Shown here in pieces: positions 5,476 to 9,508 of a stretch of DNA of 9,508 nt (within the stretch, counting starts at the first letter, position 1; each line of letters begins with the position of its first letter). The notes below the pieces were generated by a model that did not search any database, had not been told where the DNA came from, and was given only the letters and a program-made list of their open reading frames with translations. Where the stretch lies: NCBI GenBank assembly GCA_030623545.1, contig JAUXLW010000037.1:1-9508 (forward strand), in the 5' to 3' direction. The position numbers and the translations under genes were made by a program. The stretch is from Acidimicrobiia bacterium. GTDB lineage: Bacteria > Actinomycetota > Acidimicrobiia > Spongiisociales > SHLN01.

Positions 5476-8258
5476 CTCTCGGGTATTTGAGCAACATGCT
5501 CGGGGGGCCCTTCCGCCACGATGCGGCCGCCCTCATCTCCGCCTTCCGGCCCCAGGTCGATAACCCAGTCGACCGTCTTGATCACGTCGAGGTTGTGCTC
5601 GATGATGATCACGGTGTTCCCGGTGTCCACGAGGCGCTGCAGAACATTCAGCAGCTTGCGCACGTCCTCGAAGTGGAGCCCCGTGGTGGGCTCGTCGAGT
5701 ATGTAGACGGTACGACCGGTAGCCCGCTTGCCAAGCTCGCTCGAGAGCTTCACACGCTGGGCCTCCCCGCCGGAAAGCGTCGGGGCCGGCTGGCCGAGCC
5801 GGATGTAGCCCAATCCAACGTCGTAGATGGTTTGCAAGACCCTGGCGATGCTCGGCTGGTTCTCGAAGAAGGCCAGAGCCTCCTCGACCGACATATCGAG
5901 AATGTCGGCAATGGAGTGCCCTTTCCACAAGATCTGCAAGGTGTCACGGTTGTAGCGCCGTCCCTTGCACACCTCACACGAAATGTAGATGTCGGGCAAG
6001 AAGTGCATCTCGATCTTGATCGTCCCGTCACCTTTGCAGGCCTCGCAACGCCCCCCCTTGACGTTGAAGCTGAAGCGGCCCGGCTTGTAACCCCGCACCT
6101 TGGCGTCGGGAGTTGAAGCAAACAGGGTGCGAATCTTGTCGAAGACGCCGGTGTAGGTCGCAGCATTCGAACGGGGCGTACGGCCGATCGGAGACTGATC
6201 AATGTTGATCACCTTGTCCACGTGTTCGATCCCGTCAATACGCTTATGGCGGCCGGGCAGGGTCCGATTGCGATTGAGGGTGGCCGCCAGGCCAATGGAG
6301 AGCACGTCCTGCACGAGAGAAGACTTGCCACTCCCGGAAACTCCCGAGACCGCCACCAGGCGTCCGAGCGGAAAAGCCACATCGATGTCGGCCAGGTTGT
6401 TGTGTGACGCTCCGACGACCGTCAGAAAACGTCCATCAGGCTCCCGCCGTAGATCAGGCACCGGTATTACCCGGCGCCCCGCCAGATAGTCACCGGTGAT
6501 CGAGGCCTGCTCCGCCGTGATGTCCTTCAATGTCCCTTGCGCCACGATGTGCCCACCGTGCTCACCTGCCCCGGGACCAATGTCCACCACGTGGTCTGCG
6601 ACCCTGATGGTGCTTTCGTCGTGCTCCACGACGATCACCGTGTTGCCCAGGTCGCGCAGGCGGATGAGGGTTTCGATGAGCCGTTGGTTGTCTCGCTGAT
6701 GGAGGCCGATCGAGGGCTCGTCGAGGATGTACAGGACCCCTACCAATCCCGACCCGATCTGGGTGGCGAGGCGGATGCGCTGGGCCTCTCCCCCGGCCAG
6801 AGTGGCTGCGGTGCGGGACAGGGTCAGGTAGTCGAGCCCGACGTCGAGTAGAAACTGCAGCCGGTCCCGTACCTCCCTCAAAACCATGTCGGCGATCTTG
6901 GCGTCTCTCTCGGAAAGGTCGAGGCTGTCGAAAACCTCCCGGGCCCGGTTCAGCGAAAGTGCGCTCAGCTCGGGGAGGGAAATTCCCCCAACTGTCACCT
7001 GCCGGGAGAAGGGGTTGAGCCTGGCGCCCTCGCAGGCATCGCACGGCACCTCTCGCATGAACTGTTGGTAGTACTCGCGGGCCGAATCGGAGTCGGTGTC
7101 GTCATGGCGCCGATTGATGAAAGGGACCGCCCCTTCCCAGGTACTCATGTACCGGCGCCTTCTCCCCCACCGATTCACATAGGCCACCTCTATGGGCTCA
7201 CCGTCCCCGCCGTGGAGAAGGATCATTTGGTGCTTCTTGGACAGCTTCTTGTACGGCTTGGTGATATCGATCCCGTAATGCTCGGCCACGGACGCCAGCA
7301 CTCGCTGGTGGTAACGGTCCCGATGCCCGGCCCACACCACCAACGCGCCATCCTCGATCGACTTGTCCTCATCCGGCACGATCAACCCGACGTCGACCTG
7401 AAAACGCGTGCCGATGCCGGAGCAATCGGGGCACGCCCCATATGGGCTGTTGAACGAGAAGTTACGAGGCTGCAGCTCTTCGAAACTGAGGCCGTCGTAG
7501 TCGCAGGCCAGATGCTGGCTAAAAGTCAGGGTCGGGCCGTCGACTATGTCGACCATGGCTACGCCGTCGGCCAGCCGGAGAGCGGTCTCGAGCGAATCGG
7601 TCAACCGGCGCTCGATCCCCTCCTTCTGCACCAGTCGATCAACCACTATCTCAATGGAATGCTGGAAGTAGCGATCAAGCCGAATGTCTTCCGTCAGGTC
7701 CCGGACTTCTCCGTCCACCCGGGCTCGCGAGAAACCTTCCAGCGCCAACTCCTTGAGCACGGCTTCGAACTCGCCTTTCCGGCCCCGGACAATGGGAGCC
7801 AGCACCTCGAATCGGGTTCCCTCCTCCAATTCGAGGACTTGATCGACTATCTGTTGGGGAGTTTGACGGGACACCACCCTTCCGCACTGCGGGCAGTGAG
7901 GAATCCCGATGCGGGCGAAGAGAAGCCGCAGATAGTCGTGAATTTCGGTGACCGTGCCCACGGTAGATCGAGGATTGCGGCTGGCGGATTTCTGATCGAT
8001 GGAGATCGCCGGCGACAATCCCTCGATGAAGTCGACATCGGGCTTCTCCATTTGCCCGAGAAACTGGCGGGCGTAGGCGGAGAGGCTCTCCACATATCTG
8101 CGCTGCCCTTCGGCGTAGATGGTGTCGAAGGCAAGGCTCGACTTGCCGGACCCCGACAGGCCGGTGAAGACGATGAGACGGTCCCGCGGTAACTCCAGAG
8201 ATAGATCCTTGAGGTTGTGCTCACGGGCCCCTCGGATGACGATTGGTTCCAGCGACAC
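5436..8258 (-). CDS. uvrA: UvrABC excinuclease subunit A
   Basis: UvrA is the damage-sensing ABC ATPase dimer of nucleotide excision repair that loads UvrB. At 940 residues it is full length. NBD1 has Walker A GLSGSGKSS (residues 33-41), the UvrB-binding/insertion region including CPQCG (122-126), signature LAGGEAQR (487-494) and Walker B YILDEPSIGLH (510-520). NBD2 has Walker A GVSGSGKSS (639-647), a complete zinc module C738-x2-C741 to C761-x2-C764, signature LSGGEAQR (828-835) and Walker B YILDEPTTGLH (852-862). Oddities: the first zinc module keeps C252, C276 and C279 but has Asp at 255, and the NBD1 signature has Ala for Ser at 488. The GTG start at 8258 is supported by GAGGG four bases upstream and by the SLEPIVIRGAREHNL N-terminus. 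It is transcribed separately from uvrC because a plus-strand gene lies between them. Confidence 0.98.
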   Translation of the reverse strand: MSLEPIVIRGAREHNLKDLSLELPRDRLIVFTGLSGSGKSSLAFDTIYAEGQRRYVESLSAYARQFLGQMEKPDVDFIEGLSPAISIDQKSASRNPRSTVGTVTEIHDYLRLLFARIGIPHCPQCGRVVSRQTPQQIVDQVLELEEGTRFEVLAPIVRGRKGEFEAVLKELALEGFSRARVDGEVRDLTEDIRLDRYFQHSIEIVVDRLVQKEGIERRLTDSLETALRLADGVAMVDIVDGPTLTFSQHLACDYDGLSFEELQPRNFSFNSPYGACPDCSGIGTRFQVDVGLIVPDEDKSIEDGALVVWAGHRDRYHQRVLASVAEHYGIDITKPYKKLSKKHQMILLHGGDGEPIEVAYVNRWGRRRRYMSTWEGAVPFINRRHDDTDSDSAREYYQQFMREVPCDACEGARLNPFSRQVTVGGISLPELSALSLNRAREVFDSLDLSERDAKIADMVLREVRDRLQFLLDVGLDYLTLSRTAATLAGGEAQRIRLATQIGSGLVGVLYILDEPSIGLHQRDNQRLIETLIRLRDLGNTVIVVEHDESTIRVADHVVDIGPGAGEHGGHIVAQGTLKDITAEQASITGDYLAGRRVIPVPDLRREPDGRFLTVVGASHNNLADIDVAFPLGRLVAVSGVSGSGKSSLVQDVLSIGLAATLNRNRTLPGRHKRIDGIEHVDKVINIDQSPIGRTPRSNAATYTGVFDKIRTLFASTPDAKVRGYKPGRFSFNVKGGRCEACKGDGTIKIEMHFLPDIYISCEVCKGRRYNRDTLQILWKGHSIADILDMSVEEALAFFENQPSIARVLQTIYDVGLGYIRLGQPAPTLSGGEAQRVKLSSELGKRATGRTVYILDEPTTGLHFEDVRKLLNVLQRLVDTGNTVIIIEHNLDVIKTVDWVIDLGPEGGDEGGRIVAEGPPEHVAQIPESYTGKFLRDVLAT

Positions 8259-8262
8259 GCGT

Positions 8263-8267
8263 CCCTC
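8263..8267 (-). promoter_or_regulatory. Shine-Dalgarno sequence of uvrA
   Basis: GAGGG on the minus strand lies four bases before the GTG at 8258 and supports that start. Confidence 0.6.
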
Positions 8268-8286
8268 AAGAGGTCTGAGGGGAGCA

Positions 8287-8315
8287 ATTGTAGTGGGGCA
8301 CTGGTCCGGTACCTG
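8287..8315 (-). promoter_or_regulatory. Candidate uvrA promoter
   Basis: TACAAT on the minus strand (8292-8287) matches the -10 consensus at five of six positions. A weak -35-like CAGGTA (8315-8310) lies 17 bases upstream. Transcription would begin near 8280, leaving a leader of about 20 bases that holds the Shine-Dalgarno sequence. I see no canonical actinobacterial SOS box (TCGAAC-N4-GTTCGA type) here. Confidence 0.5.
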
Positions 8316-8321
8316 CGGACC
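8303..8321. promoter_or_regulatory. Inverted repeat over the uvrA -35 region
   Basis: GGTCCG (8303-8308) and CGGACC (8316-8321) form a perfect 6-bp dyad with a 7-base spacer that covers the proposed uvrA -35. The size and position suit a repressor operator, possibly a lineage-specific damage-response site. The repeat is seen directly; its function is inference, and chance dyads are common in GC-rich DNA. Confidence 0.35.
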
Positions 8322-8338
8322 CCCGAATGGCCCCGAAT
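8321..8338. repeat. Two CCCCGAAT direct repeats one helical turn apart
   Basis: CCCCGAAT occurs at 8321-8328 and 8331-8338, a 10-base period, just upstream of the proposed uvrA -35 and next to the inverted repeat. Two same-face sites at this position could bind an activator for uvrA, or serve the divergent gene at 8426. Confidence 0.5.
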
Positions 8339-8425
8339 CGACGGTCCCGGGCCCTACGGTATACCCGGCATCGCGACGTCAACCACTTGCCTTCACTCGG
8401 TGGAAGCGGGGGCCGAAAGAACACC

Positions 8426-9508
8426 ATGGACGTGAGACACTCCGCCTCCAGGTTCAGAACCAGGACCGACCGCGCGACAGATTCGACAAGCGGAAGCCCG
8501 GCCCGGACCTGGCGAGACTGGCTGAGCGCTGTCAGCGATTTCCGATTCTTCCTGCTTATCTTCACCCCCCTTCTCGCCCTGTACCTGGCGACAACCATGT
8601 GGTCTCCACCCAACCACATTGACCCTTTCACCAACCGGGTCACCGCTTGGAGCCTCGGTACTCGAGGAACCTTCATTCTCGATGACCATGTCCACCTGAC
8701 CGATCCGGACTACTACGGAAACCTTGCCTGGATCGTCCCCACAGACGAAGGTGGCGACAGAGCTGCGAGTCAGTATCCGCCGGGAGCTGCTCTCCTGGCA
8801 GCACCGCTCTATGCGGTCTGGCCCGACGACGCCAGGCTGCAGAGCTTGAGCGGACTGAACCGTCCGGATGTTGCCCCCGTGGAACTCTTGATCCCTCCAA
8901 TCGCACCGGCTGCTATCACCGCCTCGCTGGCCGTGGCAGTGGCAATCGGGCTGCTGGGCCTGGCGTTTCGCCGGCTCACCGACGCTCCGGGTGTTGCACT
9001 CGCCGGCGCCTACGTGGCCGGGCTCGGCACCTCGGCCTGGTCGGTAGCAGCCGATCGACTCTGGCAGCACGGCCCGGCGATGTTATGGATCGCACTGGCC
9101 CTTGTGCTGACCACACGACATGTCGTGGGCTCAGGCTTCGCCTGGGGTGCAGCCGTGCTGACCAGGCCGCCGACCGCCGTGATCGCAGCCGCCACCGGCC
9201 TTTATCGCGGCTGGAAGGAACGTTCGATCCGGCCGGTGGTCCTTACCGGGATCGGGGCCCTGGTCGGCGTTGGGCTGTTCCTGGCCTACAACCAGGCCGT
9301 CTTCGGCAGTTTCTCGATTTCCGCCGGGTATGGCACGACCTTTCAGGACAGGGCTCTCGACGGAGACCTGGCGGGCTACGCCAAGAACGTATTCCTCGGC
9401 GTCTTTTCAGCTTCGCGCGGCTTTCTCATCTGGTCGCCCTTCCTGGTCGTGCTCATACCGGGATTACCGGCGGCCTGGAGGGCGGCTCCATCTTGGGTCC
9501 GGGGGTCA
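8426..9508 (+). CDS. GT39-like polytopic membrane protein (partial, C-terminus beyond window)
   Basis: The first 361 codons of an integral membrane protein that runs off the right edge. A basic, Ser/Thr-rich N-terminus of about 38 residues precedes the first membrane segment (around 40-58). Further segments lie near 161-181, 187-208, 215-230, 236-258, 270-288 and 332-348. The first outside loop is long and carries HIDPFTNR (64-71), FILDDHVHLTD (83-93) and SQYPPGAALLAAPLYAV (115-131). Later come LTRPPTAV (245-252), YNQAVFGS (288-295) and FSASRGFLIWSPFL (327-340). The YPPGxALL, RP and SRGFLxWSPFL pattern is familiar from actinobacterial glycosyltransferase-39-like proteins that are mostly uncharacterised. 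Substrate is unknown. The ATG at 8426 is the likely start; a GTG two codons later is possible, and no strong Shine-Dalgarno sequence or promoter is visible. It is divergent from uvrA with a 167-base gap. Confidence 0.85.
   Translation, partial: MDVRHSASRFRTRTDRATDSTSGSPARTWRDWLSAVSDFRFFLLIFTPLLALYLATTMWSPPNHIDPFTNRVTAWSLGTRGTFILDDHVHLTDPDYYGNLAWIVPTDEGGDRAASQYPPGAALLAAPLYAVWPDDARLQSLSGLNRPDVAPVELLIPPIAPAAITASLAVAVAIGLLGLAFRRLTDAPGVALAGAYVAGLGTSAWSVAADRLWQHGPAMLWIALALVLTTRHVVGSGFAWGAAVLTRPPTAVIAAATGLYRGWKERSIRPVVLTGIGALVGVGLFLAYNQAVFGSFSISAGYGTTFQDRALDGDLAGYAKNVFLGVFSASRGFLIWSPFLVVLIPGLPAAWRAAPSWVRGS

Noticed and set aside
5489..5501. GAGCA-ACA-TGCTC hairpin near the convergent gene ends, as a terminator
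   Set aside because: The stem is only 5 bp with no T-run, and it lies inside uvrA coding sequence.
5172..6116. Plus-strand open frame (314 codons) through the membrane gene and the uvrA 3' end
   Set aside because: It crosses two well-supported genes in a third frame with no protein-like motifs.
7065..8192. Long plus-strand open frame (375 codons) opposite uvrA
   Set aside because: It lies wholly antisense to a certain uvrA, has no recognisable motifs, and long antisense frames are expected in GC-rich coding DNA.
8358..8365. GGTATACC palindrome in the uvrA upstream gap, as an operator or promoter
   Set aside because: It is only 8 bp, has no partner -35 at proper spacing, and may be chance.
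8393..9070. Minus-strand open frame (225 codons) opposite the GT39-like gene
   Set aside because: The plus-strand frame gives a membrane protein with recognisable motifs; the minus-strand product is low-complexity and hydrophilic.

Overview
The window is GC-rich and densely coding. It carries an actinobacterial-type DNA-repair and cell-wall-control cluster on the minus strand: uvrA, then uvrC-rapZ-yvcK. The uvrC-rapZ-yvcK order (usually followed by whiA) is a hallmark of Actinomycetota. GTG starts, 4-base stop/start overlaps and several starts with no Shine-Dalgarno sequence also fit. I cannot name the lineage from sequence alone; a poorly sampled actinobacterial class such as Acidimicrobiia is a guess.

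Layout from left to right. Bases 1-746 (minus) hold the first 248 codons of yvcK, cut by the window edge. Bases 743-1642 (minus) are rapZ, overlapping yvcK by GTGA. Bases 1643-1761 are the uvrC/rapZ gap, filled by a possible 40-codon reading frame. Bases 1762-3621 (minus) are uvrC. Bases 3633-4346 (minus) encode a SAM-dependent methyltransferase ending 11 bases before uvrC. Bases 4375-5475 (plus) encode a polytopic membrane protein resembling GT-C-type surface-glycan proteins, divergent from the methyltransferase with 28 bases between starts. Bases 5436-8258 (minus) are uvrA, overlapping the membrane gene tail-to-tail by 40 bases. Bases 8259-8425 are a divergent intergenic region with a plausible uvrA promoter, an inverted repeat and a direct repeat. 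From 8426 to the right edge (plus) is the start of a second, GT39-like membrane protein.

Functionally, UvrA finds bulky DNA lesions and UvrC makes the dual incisions of nucleotide excision repair. RapZ and YvcK are nucleotide- or UDP-sugar-binding regulators tied to amino-sugar and cell-envelope metabolism. The methyltransferase-uvrC-rapZ-yvcK block looks like one operon with tight spacing and possible stop/start coupling at each junction. The two membrane proteins flanking uvrA suggest that surface-glycan genes have been inserted around the repair cluster.

No tRNA, rRNA, CRISPR array, insertion sequence, riboswitch or convincing intrinsic terminator was seen. No gene-free stretch exceeds 300 bases. 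I did not find a clearly new multi-gene system. The most unusual points are the possible relay ORF between uvrC and rapZ, the non-canonical operator-like elements upstream of uvrA, and two UvrA motif substitutions.
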